Source: Ensifer sp. USDA 6670
GTDB taxonomy: Bacteria > Pseudomonadota > Alphaproteobacteria > Rhizobiales > Rhizobiaceae
Length of the DNA stretch: 64,000 bases
Direction: 5' to 3'
Assembly (NCBI GenBank): GCA_000421085.1
Contig: ATWE01000011.1
Location: 62,001-126,000 of the forward strand
Below the pieces are notes generated by a model. The model searched no databases and was not told the origin of the DNA. It saw only the letters and a program-made list of their open reading frames with translations. Shown in pieces: positions 35,166-44,702 of the stretch. Numbering within the stretch: position 1 is the stretch's first letter; each line of letters begins with the position of its first letter. The position numbers and the translations under genes were made by a program.

Positions 35166-36170
35166 ATGATTCGTATTTCTCTGGCTTTATCACTCGCTCT
35201 TTTTCCCGCTCTCGCCCTCGCCGATCCGCCCGCGGCACCCCCGTCGCCGAGCAGCAAACAGCTCGTAGTCATCTCCTTCGACGGCGCGCACGACAACGCG
35301 CTTTGGGAGAAAAGCCTTGCCCTGGCGAGGCGAACGGGCGCGCATTTCACCTATTTCCTCTCCTGCACCTTCCTGATGACGAAGGCCGACGGGAAGCAGA
35401 CCTACCGGGCGCCCGGACAGAAGCAGGGACGTTCGAATGTCGGCTTCGCACAAAGCCGCGAAGAGATCGCGGCCCGCGTCGGCCACATCTGGCAGGCGAA
35501 TCGCGAAGGTCACGACCTAGGCAGCCATGCCTGCGGCCATTTCGACGGCAAAGGCTGGAGCAAGGGCGATTGGGAGCGGGAGTTTTCCGCCTTCCGCGCG
35601 GCGCTCGCCGAAGCCTGGACGAGGGCCGGCAAGCCGGAGGCCGAGCCGGAAGGCTGGGCCGATTTCGCGAAGAACGGCATCAAGGGCTTTCGCGCGCCCT
35701 ACCTGTCACTCAGCGACGGCCTGATACCCGCACTCGAAGCATTCGGTTTCAGCTATGACGCGAGCTTGGTGACCAAGGGGCCCGGCTGGCCCAGCTTCGC
35801 CGACGGTCTGCCGCGCTTCGGCCTGCCGCTCATTCCCGAAGGCCCTTCCCACCGGCCGGTAATCGGCATGGACTACAATCTCTTCGTCCGCCACTCGATG
35901 GGAGTCGAGAACAGAAGGGACAGCACCCGCTTCGAGGAGCGGACGCTTGCGGCGTTCCGCAATGCCTTCCGGAAGGAATATGAAGGCGATCGCATACCGC
36001 TTCAGCTCGGCTTCCACTTCGTGGAAATGAACGGCGGCGCCTATTGGCGGGCGCTCGATCGCTTTCTCTCGGAAACCTGCAGCAAGCCTGACGTCGCCTG
36101 CGTCAGCTATGCCGAGGCGTTGCCGCTGATCGAGGCTGCGAGAAAGAAGGCGGATCGCTCCGCCTTCTGA
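35166..36170 (+). CDS. Secreted polysaccharide deacetylase family protein
   Basis: About 334 residues with a signal peptide, MIRISLALSLALFPALALA. The NodB-like fold is recognised by VISFDGAHD, the metal-binding SHACGHF (H-x3-H) and FRAPYLS. The FDGAHD version replaces the usual TFDDG, retaining one Asp. It probably removes acetyl groups from a cell-surface or environmental polymer in the periplasm. It converges with bacA; the two stops are 9 bases apart and a hairpin overlaps its last codons. Exact substrate unknown. Confidence 0.87.
   Translation: MIRISLALSLALFPALALADPPAAPPSPSSKQLVVISFDGAHDNALWEKSLALARRTGAHFTYFLSCTFLMTKADGKQTYRAPGQKQGRSNVGFAQSREEIAARVGHIWQANREGHDLGSHACGHFDGKGWSKGDWEREFSAFRAALAEAWTRAGKPEAEPEGWADFAKNGIKGFRAPYLSLSDGLIPALEAFGFSYDASLVTKGPGWPSFADGLPRFGLPLIPEGPSHRPVIGMDYNLFVRHSMGVENRRDSTRFEERTLAAFRNAFRKEYEGDRIPLQLGFHFVEMNGGAYWRALDRFLSETCSKPDVACVSYAEALPLIEAARKKADRSAF
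36146..36169. terminator. Hairpin shared by convergent deacetylase and bacA genes
   Basis: AGAAGGCGGA and TCCGCCTTCT form a 10-pair stem with loop TCGC, directly overlapping the final codons of the deacetylase gene. It could act in both directions as a terminator, although neither side has a long T-run. Confidence 0.5.
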
Positions 36171-36179
36171 TGCCCACCG

Positions 36180-37442
36180 TTACAGAGCCAGCTCTTCCTT
36201 GCCGCCTGCGTCGATGAACTGCCGGTCGATTTCCGGCAGCGGCTCGTCCACCAACACCGACTCGAAGGCCTTAAGGCGTTTGTAGATCGACAGAAGTTCG
36301 ACAATCGTCGTCCAGGAGCCGACCAGGTATTGGAAGGACTCCCGAACCTGCCCAAAAACGTTCAATACCTGATTCATAACGCCGAGGGTGAGTTTTCCCG
36401 CCACAATCGCCGGTATCAGCACGAGCGTGCCGAATAGGTTGTCGGCCTGCAGGTAGAAAATCCGCGCGATATTGAAGTACATGTAGTGAAAGTAGAGGCG
36501 GAAATAGTTGCGTCTAACATTGTCGAAAAGCTGCGCGAGCGTTATCGGGTCGGCCCGGTCCTCATGATCCTCGCCATAGACGAGTTCCTTTCGGTATGCG
36601 GCTTCGACGCGCTGATTGCGAAATTCGAGGCCCGGTAGCTTGATACCGACCACGGCGAGGAAGACCGTTCCAAACAGCGACCAGGAGATGGCGGCCCAGA
36701 CGAGCGCATGCGGTATTTCGCCGACGACCGGCAGCACGTTTACCTGCTCGGAAAACTTGAAGAGAACCGGGAGAAAGGCGATCAACGTCATAACTGAGCT
36801 CACCAGGCCGACACCCAGCCTTTCCATCGTGCTGGAAAATCGCATCGTGTCTTCCTGTACACGCTGCGATGCGCCTTCGACATGCCGCAGCCTCGGCCAA
36901 TGCGAGACATAGTATTCGTTCATCGCGGTACGCCAGCGAAAGATGTAGTGGCTGACGAAGAAGAGGTTCAGCACGCCCACGGTCACCGCCAGAAAAGCAA
37001 TGCCTGAGACGCCGAGCATTCCCATGTAGAGTTGTTCGGCCGTGACCGGCGCCGTTCGCGCGAGCGCCTGCTGGATCATATCGTAGAACGGGCCGTACCA
37101 GGCATTGAAGGCGACACTGACCTGAACCGAAAAGTAGGTATTGAAGATGATCAGCGCCGTGCCGAGAACGGACCAATACTGCCACCGATGCGGGCTGTAA
37201 GCGAACCAGAACGCGGCGAATATTCCTACGACCACCGCATAATAGATGTAGAACCAGAGAAAGGGTGCCGACCAGAAAACGGACACCCCGATGATAGGCT
37301 CCTGGCCGGGCGGCAGCGGCGGCAAGCCGAGATAGGCGCCGATATCCCGTCCGCCGCCATACCATACGAGAACGGCAAGAAGGCTCCAGACGACGGACGA
37401 TATGAAAAACAGCTTCGGCTTGGGGAAGAAGGATTGGAACAA
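36180..37442 (-). CDS. bacA: BacA/SbmA peptide transporter
   Basis: About 420 residues from TTG 37442, exactly the length of S. meliloti BacA, starting (L/M)[12 protein letters not shown]. Several membrane spans and the SbmA/BacA-like region [20 protein letters not shown] are present, with no ATPase domain. BacA is a proton-driven importer of peptides, including antimicrobial nodule-specific cysteine-rich peptides, and is needed for bacteroid survival in legume nodules. The frame is open to 37523, but that extension has no family match; a GAGAG element precedes the TTG by about 10 bases. The non-ATG start is the notable point. Confidence 0.92.
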   Translation of the reverse strand: MFQSFFPKPKLFFISSVVWSLLAVLVWYGGGRDIGAYLGLPPLPPGQEPIIGVSVFWSAPFLWFYIYYAVVVGIFAAFWFAYSPHRWQYWSVLGTALIIFNTYFSVQVSVAFNAWYGPFYDMIQQALARTAPVTAEQLYMGMLGVSGIAFLAVTVGVLNLFFVSHYIFRWRTAMNEYYVSHWPRLRHVEGASQRVQEDTMRFSSTMERLGVGLVSSVMTLIAFLPVLFKFSEQVNVLPVVGEIPHALVWAAISWSLFGTVFLAVVGIKLPGLEFRNQRVEAAYRKELVYGEDHEDRADPITLAQLFDNVRRNYFRLYFHYMYFNIARIFYLQADNLFGTLVLIPAIVAGKLTLGVMNQVLNVFGQVRESFQYLVGSWTTIVELLSIYKRLKAFESVLVDEPLPEIDRQFIDAGGKEELAL

Positions 37443-37597
37443 GGGACGGCACTCTCGTTTCGGGGAGGTCAAGGACTTGCCTCCTGATGCGCCGAAACTA
37501 GGGCAATTCACATTGCGCAACAATTACGGAATGCGAATGTTACTGTTATTTCATGCAGCTGCCGACGCGGCCTGCGCGGCGACTTGGCGAGGGCCCG

Positions 37598-38866
37598 TCA
37601 CCTTGCAAGGGCTTGATTTATCCTGCGCAGCTCGGCGAGAACGACGAACCCGCAGATCATGAGAACGACGGCCGCGACCAAGGTCGGCAAAGCGTAGCTT
37701 CCGGTCCGCTCGGCGAGCCAGCCGGCCACCAGTGGCCCGACGATCTGGCCAATCCCGAAGGCGGCGGTCATGAAGGCGAGCGCCCGGCGCGGGCTTTCGG
37801 GGGCGAGCTGCCGGCCGATCTGCAGGCCATAGGCCGTGACCATCATGAAGGTGGCGCCCAGCATCAGCCCGCCGACGAGCGGTGCATAAGGCAAGGGCAA
37901 GGACACCGTAAGCACGAGGCCCGCCGCCTCGGCCAGCAGGCCGGCCGCATAAACGCCGGCCAGCCCGAAGCGCGGCACGGCGAAACGCCAGAGATAGACG
38001 GATAGAGCAGCGCTGACGCCGGTGATCAGCCAGGCGAGAAACTCGACGCTGTGGCCGCCGCTTGCGTCCCGGGCCATGGCGACGAGGAAGGTGGCGGTGA
38101 TCACGTAGCCGAAGCCGAAAAAGCCATAGGTGAGCGTCATTGCCATGAGTGGCCGCGATGGGACGAGCGCCACCTCCGGTCGGCCCCCATTGGCGGCATG
38201 GCGGCTCGCCGGCAGCAGCGCGGCCACCAGGACAGTGCCCGCCAGCGCAACCAGCGCGCCCACGAACCAATCGGCCTGCGACATCGAAAAGCCCGCGACA
38301 CCCGCGAGCGGCGCAGCCCAGACCGCGATCGACGAAAGCGCGATGCCGAAACCGACGCCGCCGAAATGCACCGACGGCACATGCTCGGACCTGGCGGCGA
38401 GCCCCTGCCCCAGCACTATCCCCGAGATGAAGATCATCGCAAAAGCGCTCGCCAGACCCGCAAGAAAGCGGATGATGGAATAGGCGAGCACCGAGGATGT
38501 AAGTCCCATGGCGGCAAGCAACACGGTCGTCGCGACGAGAGCCGCGAGACCGACCCCGCGTTCGCGGCCGTGCGCCCAGCCATAGCCGGCAAGCACCGCG
38601 CCTGCGAGATATCCAATGAAATTCGCCGAGGCAACCAGGCCTGCATCAGCAGGCGAAAGGCCGGTGTCGGTCATCATCGCCGGCAGGATGGGCGTATAGG
38701 AGAACCGGCCGAAGCCCATGGCCACCGCCATGGCGATCGCACCGGCGATCGCGGTCGCTGCGAGACTTCCGCTCGAGCCGCTGCCGGAGGACTCGAAGCC
38801 GCTCGGCTGTGTCGAGTGCCCCGATCCCGGTACGCTACGGTCCTGCCGTCTCTGGAGAGTGCTCAT
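37598..38866 (-). CDS. MFS transporter, YbfB/YjiJ family
   Basis: About 422 residues with twelve hydrophobic segments after a Ser/Gly-rich N-terminal tail. AMGFGRFSYTPILPAMM in the first loop, FIGYLAGAVLAGYGWAHGRE and FGIGQIVGPLVAGWLAERTG are characteristic of YbfB/YjiJ major facilitator proteins. The transported compound is unknown. The N-terminal 33 residues are low-complexity and the true start could be internal. No neighbour suggests a pathway. Confidence 0.87.
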   Translation of the reverse strand: MSTLQRRQDRSVPGSGHSTQPSGFESSGSGSSGSLAATAIAGAIAMAVAMGFGRFSYTPILPAMMTDTGLSPADAGLVASANFIGYLAGAVLAGYGWAHGRERGVGLAALVATTVLLAAMGLTSSVLAYSIIRFLAGLASAFAMIFISGIVLGQGLAARSEHVPSVHFGGVGFGIALSSIAVWAAPLAGVAGFSMSQADWFVGALVALAGTVLVAALLPASRHAANGGRPEVALVPSRPLMAMTLTYGFFGFGYVITATFLVAMARDASGGHSVEFLAWLITGVSAALSVYLWRFAVPRFGLAGVYAAGLLAEAAGLVLTVSLPLPYAPLVGGLMLGATFMMVTAYGLQIGRQLAPESPRRALAFMTAAFGIGQIVGPLVAGWLAERTGSYALPTLVAAVVLMICGFVVLAELRRINQALAR

Positions 38867-39008
38867 GCCCTCTTATTGCATCGCAGCAAGAGAGCGGCAA
38901 ATCATTATAATTGAACGGTTCATTAGACGAAATCAAAGACCCCTGGTACCAGCGGGCAAGGGACAAGCTTCTGGCGGCTAAGGGGCCGTTGCATCGTTCG
39001 GACGAGCC

Positions 39009-39758
39009 CTAACCCGGGAGCGTCACGACCAGCGGCCCGCTGCGGGTGACGACCACCGTGTGCTCATATTGGACCGTGGGTGCACGCGGTTCGCTATAGA
39101 GGGTCCAGTCGTCGTCGCCGCCTTCGGCCCATTGCGCGCCCATCGACAGGAAGGGTTCGACCGTGAAAACCATGCCCTCGGTCATCCGCCGCCGCTCGGA
39201 CGGATCCGGCCAGGTTGCAATTTCGCTCGGTTCCTCGTGCAGCGACCGGCCGATGCCGTGGCTCGCCAGATTGGCGACGAGGGAATAGCGGTTCTTGCGT
39301 GCGAACTCGCCGATCGAATTGCCGATCACGGCAAGCGACTGGCCTGGCTTGACCTGTTTCAGGCCCACCCACATCGCCCGCTTGCCGTCGCGGCAGAGCC
39401 GGTCGATCTCGGTCTTGACCGGCGGCACGGGAAAGGACGCCCCCGTATCGGCGAAGAGCCCGCCTTTTTCGGCCGAAACGTCGATATTGACGAGATCGCC
39501 CGGTTGGATCACCCGGCGGCCGGGTATGCCGTGGGCGATCTCCTCGTTGACGCTGATGCAGGTCGCGCCGGGGAAATCATAGCAAAGCTCGGGCGCCGAA
39601 CGGGCGCCAGCCTCCTCCAGCACCCTACGGCCGATCGCGTCGAGCTCGGCCGTGGTGATGCCGGGTTCCAGCGCTTCGCCCATCGCCTGGAGCGCATTGG
39701 CGCAAATCCGGCCGATTTCCTTCAGCCTTTCGAGGTCTTCGTCGTTGTTGAGGGTCAT
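39009..39758 (-). CDS. map: Type I methionine aminopeptidase
   Basis: About 249 residues. The metal ligands are all identifiable: two Asp in VNIDVS and FADTGAS, His in SHGIGRSLHE, Glu in TVEPFL and Glu in QYEHTV. It removes initiator methionine from new proteins in the cytosol. The frame extends to 39803, but ATG 39758 (MTLNNDEDLERLKEIGR) matches the family start. It stands alone, between an MFS carrier and a flavin-dependent oxidoreductase. It may be a second copy beside a chromosomal one, or the only one; the window cannot tell. Confidence 0.92.
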   Translation of the reverse strand: MTLNNDEDLERLKEIGRICANALQAMGEALEPGITTAELDAIGRRVLEEAGARSAPELCYDFPGATCISVNEEIAHGIPGRRVIQPGDLVNIDVSAEKGGLFADTGASFPVPPVKTEIDRLCRDGKRAMWVGLKQVKPGQSLAVIGNSIGEFARKNRYSLVANLASHGIGRSLHEEPSEIATWPDPSERRRMTEGMVFTVEPFLSMGAQWAEGGDDDWTLYSEPRAPTVQYEHTVVVTRSGPLVVTLPG

Positions 39759-39829
39759 GGATGTCTCGCTTTCGCGGCCACATTTAGCGCTATGACGCCG
39801 CATGTGCCAGTGCCGACGTAGGCGGCCGC

Positions 39830-40873
39830 TTAAGAAGCGCGCTCCTCCGCCAGCATCTCGCGTATCAGAGGCGCGACCTTGGTGCCGTAAAGTTCGATGC
39901 CGTGCAGGATCCGGTCGTGCGGCATCGGGCCGATCGCCATCTGCAGCAGGAAGCGGTCGTTTCCAAAGAGCTTCCGATGCGCAACGATCTTCCTTGCAAC
40001 GGTTTCCGGATCGCCGAGGAAGAGATTGCCCGTCGGGCTGATCGCCTGATCGAAGTGGGCGCGGTTGGTCGGCCCCCAGCCGCGTTCGCGTCCGATGCGG
40101 TTCATCACCTCGGCTTGCGGCCCATAGAACCGATCTGCAGCTTCTTGCGTGCTATCGGCGATGAAGCCGTGGACGTTGATGCTCGTCTTGAGCTTCGACG
40201 GATCCTGGCCCGAGCGGCGCGCAGCTTCGCGGTAGAGCTGGAAGAGCGGCGCAAAGCGTGCCGGTTCGCCGCCGATGATCGCAAGCGCCATCGGCACGCC
40301 GAGCGCACCGGCACGCGCAACCGACTGCGGCGTGCCGCCGACCGCAATCCAGAGCGGCAGCGGATCCTGCAGCGGGCGCGGATAGACGCCGCGATCGTTG
40401 ATTGGAGACCTCATTGCACCCGACCAGGTGACCTTTTCACTATCACGCAGCGCCAAAAGGAGATCGAGCTTTTCGGCGAAGAGCTGGTCGTAGTCGTCCA
40501 GCGACTGGCCGAAGAGCGGGAATGATTCGATGAAGGAGCCACGTCCCGCCATGATTTCGGCGCGTCCGTTCGACAGGAGGTCGAGGGTGGCGAATTGCTG
40601 GAAGACGCGGACGGGATCGTCGGAGCTCAACACCGTGACCGCGCTCGTCAGCCGGATGCGGCTGGTGCGCGCGGCAGCCGCCGCGAGGATCACCGCCGGT
40701 GCCGACGCCGCATAGTCCGGCCGGTGATGCTCGCCGAGGCCGAAAACGTCGAGGCCCACCTGATCGGCAAGCTCGATCTCCTCCAGAAGATCGGCTAGAC
40801 GCCGGCGCCCCTCGGCTCCCTTATCGGCTGCATTCGGATCGACGTCGGCGAATGTATAGAGTCCGAGTTCCAT
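39830..40873 (-). CDS. LLM-class flavin-dependent oxidoreductase
   Basis: About 347 residues, luciferase-like (beta/alpha)8 barrel. Features: [46 protein letters not shown]-like [20 protein letters not shown] and [20 protein letters not shown]. These enzymes use reduced FMN or F420 to oxidise aldehydes, alkanes or sulphonates; this subgroup is usually annotated without a substrate. A palindromic repeat lies just upstream of the start. It is probably monocistronic. Confidence 0.88.
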   Translation of the reverse strand: MELGLYTFADVDPNAADKGAEGRRRLADLLEEIELADQVGLDVFGLGEHHRPDYAASAPAVILAAAAARTSRIRLTSAVTVLSSDDPVRVFQQFATLDLLSNGRAEIMAGRGSFIESFPLFGQSLDDYDQLFAEKLDLLLALRDSEKVTWSGAMRSPINDRGVYPRPLQDPLPLWIAVGGTPQSVARAGALGVPMALAIIGGEPARFAPLFQLYREAARRSGQDPSKLKTSINVHGFIADSTQEAADRFYGPQAEVMNRIGRERGWGPTNRAHFDQAISPTGNLFLGDPETVARKIVAHRKLFGNDRFLLQMAIGPMPHDRILHGIELYGTKVAPLIREMLAEERAS

Positions 40874-40897
40874 GACTGGCTTCCTGCGAGGTCTGGG

Positions 40898-40985
40898 GCG
40901 ACGAGGAAAACTGCGCGCGGCGTCCCTGCCCGCATTCCGCGTCTCGATTTATTGGATCTAGCGTCGCGCTAGAGATAATCGGCGC
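40898..40985. repeat. Dispersed palindromic repeat family, copy 3 (diverged)
   Basis: Shares AGGAAAACTG, GCCCGCATTCCGCGTCTCGA and TTGGATC with the family found at 23747 and 55096, followed by a small CTAGCG/CGCTAG palindrome. It covers the promoter side of the LLM oxidoreductase gene. Confidence 0.55.
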
Positions 40986-41046
40986 AGGACCAGGCCGCAA
41001 ATGCACCTTTGGGAAACGCACTGTTTCCCGCTGATGTCCGCCGGAA

Positions 41047-41484
41047 TCAGGCGCTCTTCGGCTTCTTTTGCGAACGGGCGCCTGTCCGTGCTGACGTATT
41101 CAGCGCCACCGCGGCACGAATGAGCGCGATGAACGCCTCTTCATCGATCTTCTCGCCCTCACTGAAATCGATGGCACGCCGCGTATTGCCTTCCAGGCTG
41201 GAATTGAAAAGGCCTGAAGGGTCTTCCAGCGAGGCACCTTTGGCGAAAGTCGTCTTCACGACCGCCTTATAGACTTCCCCGGTGCAGATTATCCCGGCGT
41301 GTTCCCACACCGGGACCCCTCTCCACTTTACTTCCTCAGTCACTTCCGGGTCGGCCTGCTGGATGAGTTTCCGGATCCGGGCGAGCGTCTCGCCGCGCCA
41401 ATCGTCAAGCGCCTCGATTTTCGCATCTATCAGTTTGGAGGGAGACGCTTCTTCTCCGTTCGAGCCGCTCGTCCTGTTGTCCAT
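41047..41484 (-). CDS. DUF1801 domain protein 1
   Basis: About 145 residues. The domain core is visible as DPEVTEEVKWRGVPVWEHAG and VVKTTFAKGASLEDPSGLFN, typical of DUF1801/YdhG-like proteins of unknown function. ATG 41484 (MDNRTSGSNGEEASPS) fits the family start; the longer frame to 41835 overlaps the next gene and is a shadow. It is the last of a run of small minus-strand genes led by an ArsR regulator, with 41 bases to its upstream neighbour. Confidence 0.82.
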   Translation of the reverse strand: MDNRTSGSNGEEASPSKLIDAKIEALDDWRGETLARIRKLIQQADPEVTEEVKWRGVPVWEHAGIICTGEVYKAVVKTTFAKGASLEDPSGLFNSSLEGNTRRAIDFSEGEKIDEEAFIALIRAAVALNTSARTGARSQKKPKSA

Positions 41485-41525
41485 GGCCGTCACTTTCCTG
41501 ATGATTGTTGTCGCTCGCCGGTCGT

Positions 41526-41993
41526 TTACATTCGTTCGCCGGGCAATCGGCTGGCTTGCCTTACCCAGGCGGAGAATTGAGCTTCGTCGAGTTGGCCCTC
41601 GTAAATGTCGAGGTACCGTACTTCCGGGTATTTGGACTTGCCGGGCGGGACAGGGTCGAACGCCGCGCCACGGAAGAACGTCACCTTGATGTATTTGGTG
41701 AAGCAGTGAAAGCTGAGAAACCAGGCATCGTCCTCGACGCCGTAGAAAGGCGAGTTCCACTTGACCGCCTTGTGCACGCCGGGAACAGCCTCCACAATCA
41801 GAGCATCGAGGCGACGCCCGACATCGCTCTTCCAATCCGGCATGGCCGCGATATAGGCCTGCACGGGGGCATCGCCATAGCCTTTGGCGATCTGAGGGTT
41901 GCCGCCCGAGAGCAGGGTCGGCTGCGCCGAGTCCGGCTTGCCGGCCGCCTTCTTTGCAGCATTCTCGCTTTTCACCGGGGTCTTGCTGGCCAT
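41526..41993 (-). CDS. DUF1801 domain protein 2
   Basis: About 155 residues. After a lysine/alanine-rich tail comes the domain with AVPGVHKAVKWNSPFYGVED, WFLSFHCFTKYIKVTFFRGA and VRYLDIYEGQLDEAQFSAWV. It is related to the protein encoded just downstream, so the two DUF1801 genes form a tandem pair. A DUF1801 gene next to AHSA1/ArsR genes recurs in proteobacteria. Biochemical role unknown; cytoplasmic by sequence. Confidence 0.85.
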   Translation of the reverse strand: MASKTPVKSENAAKKAAGKPDSAQPTLLSGGNPQIAKGYGDAPVQAYIAAMPDWKSDVGRRLDALIVEAVPGVHKAVKWNSPFYGVEDDAWFLSFHCFTKYIKVTFFRGAAFDPVPPGKSKYPEVRYLDIYEGQLDEAQFSAWVRQASRLPGERM

Positions 41994-42002
41994 CTCTTCA
42001 CC

Positions 42003-42224
42003 TCATTGCGCCGCCGGCCTGCCGCTGCGCCACCTGGCGGCATAGGGTAGCACGAACATGTAGAGTCCGGTGAAGAGCAGCAGGAAAAGCGGGAGCAGCA
42101 GCGAATAGACCACCCATGCCGGAGGCTCTCCCAATCCCATGGAGACGAAGTTGGCGATGACGGTTACCGTAAAGACGATGGATAACCACCGGTGGATCTG
42201 ACGTATCCAGGCCTTCCAATCCAT
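42003..42224 (-). CDS. Small two-span membrane protein
   Basis: About 73 residues. Two hydrophobic segments, LSIVFTVTVIANFVSMGLG and WVVYSLLLPLFLLLFTGLYM, are joined by a short loop. ATG 42224 (MDWKAWIRQIHRW) has GGGAG 9 bases upstream; an upstream in-frame ATG at 42245 is possible. The RQIHRWLS motif before the first span resembles PepSY-type or cytochrome-like membrane proteins, but no ligand pattern allows a call. It lies between the AHSA1 and DUF1801 genes in a likely operon. Confidence 0.65.
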   Translation of the reverse strand: MDWKAWIRQIHRWLSIVFTVTVIANFVSMGLGEPPAWVVYSLLLPLFLLLFTGLYMFVLPYAARWRSGRPAAQ

Positions 42225-42282
42225 TGAATGATCTCCCATTGACATGAAGCGAGCCAGCGCCGATCGGCCCGGCAGGCGGGCT

Positions 42283-42702
42283 TCAGTTCATACCCGCAAG
42301 AACGCGCTCCAGATTTTCGAAGAACTGCTGCCATCCGGCCTTGGCGCCGCCATAGGCCTGCCGCTGTTCCGGCCTGAATCCGACCTGCTCCATGCGCAGC
42401 TGAGTTCCCGTGCTTGTCGGGACGAGGGTGAAGGTCACCACGCTCTTCAAGTCGTAGGCCGCATCCTCATGGGCGAAATTCCAGGCGTAGCTCAGTCTTT
42501 TGTTCGGCTCCACGACGAGGACCTCGCAGTTCAAGACGCCACCCCACTCACCGCGCAGGTTGAAATGGTGGCCGACGACAGGACTGAAGTCGTTCTTCAT
42601 CAGCCACTCCTCCATCAGGTGTGGTTGGGTGAGCGCGCGCCAGATCTTCTCCGGCGGATGAGCGATCTCCCGCTCGACGACGACGGAACGTGTTTCGTTC
42701 AT
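42283..42702 (-). CDS. SRPBCC/AHSA1 domain protein
   Basis: About 139 residues. The activator-of-Hsp90-homology fold is recognised by VEREIAHPPEKIWRALTQPH, EEWLMKNDFSPVVGHHFNLR and QFFENLERVLAG. Such proteins have a hydrophobic cavity; bacterial members paired with ArsR regulators are usually of unknown function. Its ATG overlaps the regulator's stop by 4 bases, so the two are translationally coupled. Confidence 0.9.
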   Translation of the reverse strand: MNETRSVVVEREIAHPPEKIWRALTQPHLMEEWLMKNDFSPVVGHHFNLRGEWGGVLNCEVLVVEPNKRLSYAWNFAHEDAAYDLKSVVTFTLVPTSTGTQLRMEQVGFRPEQRQAYGGAKAGWQQFFENLERVLAGMN

Positions 42703-43022
42703 TGGTCCATCCTTTTCAGTAGATCTTCGAGATCGTCGAAGCGGCTCTGCCAGAACCCGGCCATCTCACGCGTCCAGTCGACCAGCGGCGCGAGCGCACC
42801 GAGTTGCGCGCTATAATAGGTGTGGCGGCCTTCGTGGCGGTCGCGCACCAGTCCGGCCTGCTTCAGGACGCCGAGATGCTTGGATACGACCGGCTGAGAG
42901 ACACCGGCGCGAGTCGTCAGAGCCCCGACCGTCCTCTCCCCTTCACGGCACAGCCGCTCGAAGAGAGCCCGCCGAGTGGGATCGGCAAGCGTTCGGAAGA
43001 GCATGTCGTGCGCGTCGGACAT
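42699..43022 (-). CDS. ArsR-family transcriptional repressor
   Basis: About 107 residues, winged helix: LADPTRRALFERLCREGERT, then recognition region VSQPVVSKHLGVLKQAGLVR and wing RHEGRHTYYS. The metal-binding ELCVCD motif of arsenic or cadmium sensors is absent, so it is not a classical metal sensor. It leads the ArsR-AHSA1 pair, and the dyad at 43041-43064 just upstream is probably its own operator. Confidence 0.92.
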   Translation of the reverse strand: MSDAHDMLFRTLADPTRRALFERLCREGERTVGALTTRAGVSQPVVSKHLGVLKQAGLVRDRHEGRHTYYSAQLGALAPLVDWTREMAGFWQSRFDDLEDLLKRMDQ

Positions 43023-43040
43023 CTGGAACCCATACCCGGT

Positions 43041-43064
43041 TGGCTATGGGTTTATCTATAGCCA
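43041..43064. promoter_or_regulatory. Inverted repeat upstream of the arsR-type gene
   Basis: TGGCTAT and ATAGCCA form a perfect 7-base inverted repeat with a 10-base spacer, 19 bases before the regulator's start codon. Position and size suit an ArsR-family operator with autoregulation. AT-rich spacer TTTATC may overlap the -10 element. Confidence 0.55.
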
Positions 43065-43208
43065 TCGAGCTATGAATGAGTCAAGGGGGAACTCGGGTCA
43101 ACATGACGAGGCGCAAAAGTCGCGGACGGAAGCACGCGCACAGCGCGGGCTCCATATAGTTCCACGGATATGGGTCCGGCTGAAGCGCAAGGTGGACGGT
43201 TGCAACAC

Positions 43209-44702
43209 TCAGGCAGCAATCAACGTCCGCTTAACCGCGCTGCGCCAGCCCTTGAGCTTCACCTTGCGCGTGGCCTCGTCCATCTGCGGCTCGAAACGGC
43301 GGTCGCGGGCCCAGGACTTGGCGAACGCCTCCTGGTTTGGCCAGACGCCGGCGCGGCTGCCGGCAAGCCAGGCGACGCCGAGCGCGGTGGTTTCAAGAAT
43401 GACCGGGCGGTCGACCGGTGCGTCGAGCAGATCCGAAAGGCGCTGCATCGTCCAGTCGGAGGCGACCATGCCGCCGTCAACGCGCAGGACCGTATCATTG
43501 CCGTTGCGGCGCCAATCCTTGTGCATGGCCTCCAGCAGGTCGCGGGTCTGGTAGCAGACGGCCTCAAGTGCCGCCCGTGCGAACTCTGCCGGGCCGGTAT
43601 TGCGCGTCATGCCGAAGATCGCGCCGCGCGCATCCGGGTCCCAATGGGGCGCTCCGAGGCCGGTGAAGGCCGGCACGAGATAGACCTCCTGCGAGGGATC
43701 GGCGCTCTCGGCAAGCGAGCCCGTATCGGGGGCCGCCTTGATCACCTTGAGCCCGTCGCGCAGCCATTGCACGGCAGCACCGGCCACGAAGATCGAGCCT
43801 TCGAGCGCATAGGTCGTTTCGCCATCGAGGCGGTAGGCGATGGTCGTCAGGAGACGGTTCTTCGAGCGGACCATGTCCTTGCCGGTGTTGAGCAAGGCGA
43901 AGCATCCAGTGCCATAGGTCGATTTCAGCATGCCCGGCTTGAAACATGCCTGACCGATCGTTGCCGCCTGCTGGTCGCCGGCAACGCCGAGGATCGGAAT
44001 CGCCGCACCGAAGAGGGACGGATCCGTGACGCCGAAGTCGGCCGCGCAGTCCTTCACTTCCGGCAGCATCTCCTTCGGCACGCGCAGGATGTCGGTGAGC
44101 TCGTCGTCCCAGGCATTCTCGGCGATATTGTATAAGAGGGTACGCGAGGCATTCGTCGCGTCGGTGCAGAAGCACGTGCCGCCCGTCAGCCGCCAGATCA
44201 GGAAGGTGTCGATCGTGCCGAAGCAGAGCTCACCCTTGGCGGCGCGCGCCTGCGCGCCCTTCACATTGGAAAGCAGCCAGTTGAGCTTCGTTCCCGAGAA
44301 ATAGGGATCGAGCAGCAGCCCGGTCTTCTTGGAGAAGGTCTTTTCCAGTCCCCTCCTCTTGAGTTTGTCGCAGAAGGCGGCAGTGCGGCGGTCCTGCCAG
44401 ACGATGGCATTGTGGATCGGCTTGCCGGTCTCGCGATCCCAGACGACCACTGTCTCCCGCTGATTGGTAATGCCGATCGCGGCAATATCGTTCGCGGTGA
44501 TGCCGGCCTTCTCGATCGCTGTCTTGACCGTGCTGACGACCGACTGCCAGATCTCCTCCGGGTCGTGCTCCACCCAGCCCGATTGCGGAAAGTGCTGCTT
44601 GAACTCTTTCTGCCCGACGCCTGCGATTTTCTGGTTGCCGTCGAAAACGATCGCGCGCGTCGACGTCGTGCCCTGATCGATCGCGAGAATATATCCGCCC
44701 AT
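43209..44702 (-). CDS. glpK: Glycerol kinase
   Basis: About 497 residues, FGGY family. It phosphorylates glycerol to sn-glycerol 3-phosphate with ATP. Phosphate-binding loop [15 protein letters not shown] at the N-terminus, [20 protein letters not shown], and C-terminal [12 protein letters not shown] and ALGVAWLAG are all intact. GAGGAGGGG precedes ATG 44702; the frame to 44774 is not used. It is divergent from bdhA. The glpK-bdhA adjacency is as reported for S. meliloti. No other glp genes are in the window, so it is not part of a complete glycerol operon here. Confidence 0.96.
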   Translation of the reverse strand: MGGYILAIDQGTTSTRAIVFDGNQKIAGVGQKEFKQHFPQSGWVEHDPEEIWQSVVSTVKTAIEKAGITANDIAAIGITNQRETVVVWDRETGKPIHNAIVWQDRRTAAFCDKLKRRGLEKTFSKKTGLLLDPYFSGTKLNWLLSNVKGAQARAAKGELCFGTIDTFLIWRLTGGTCFCTDATNASRTLLYNIAENAWDDELTDILRVPKEMLPEVKDCAADFGVTDPSLFGAAIPILGVAGDQQAATIGQACFKPGMLKSTYGTGCFALLNTGKDMVRSKNRLLTTIAYRLDGETTYALEGSIFVAGAAVQWLRDGLKVIKAAPDTGSLAESADPSQEVYLVPAFTGLGAPHWDPDARGAIFGMTRNTGPAEFARAALEAVCYQTRDLLEAMHKDWRRNGNDTVLRVDGGMVASDWTMQRLSDLLDAPVDRPVILETTALGVAWLAGSRAGVWPNQEAFAKSWARDRRFEPQMDEATRKVKLKGWRSAVKRTLIAA

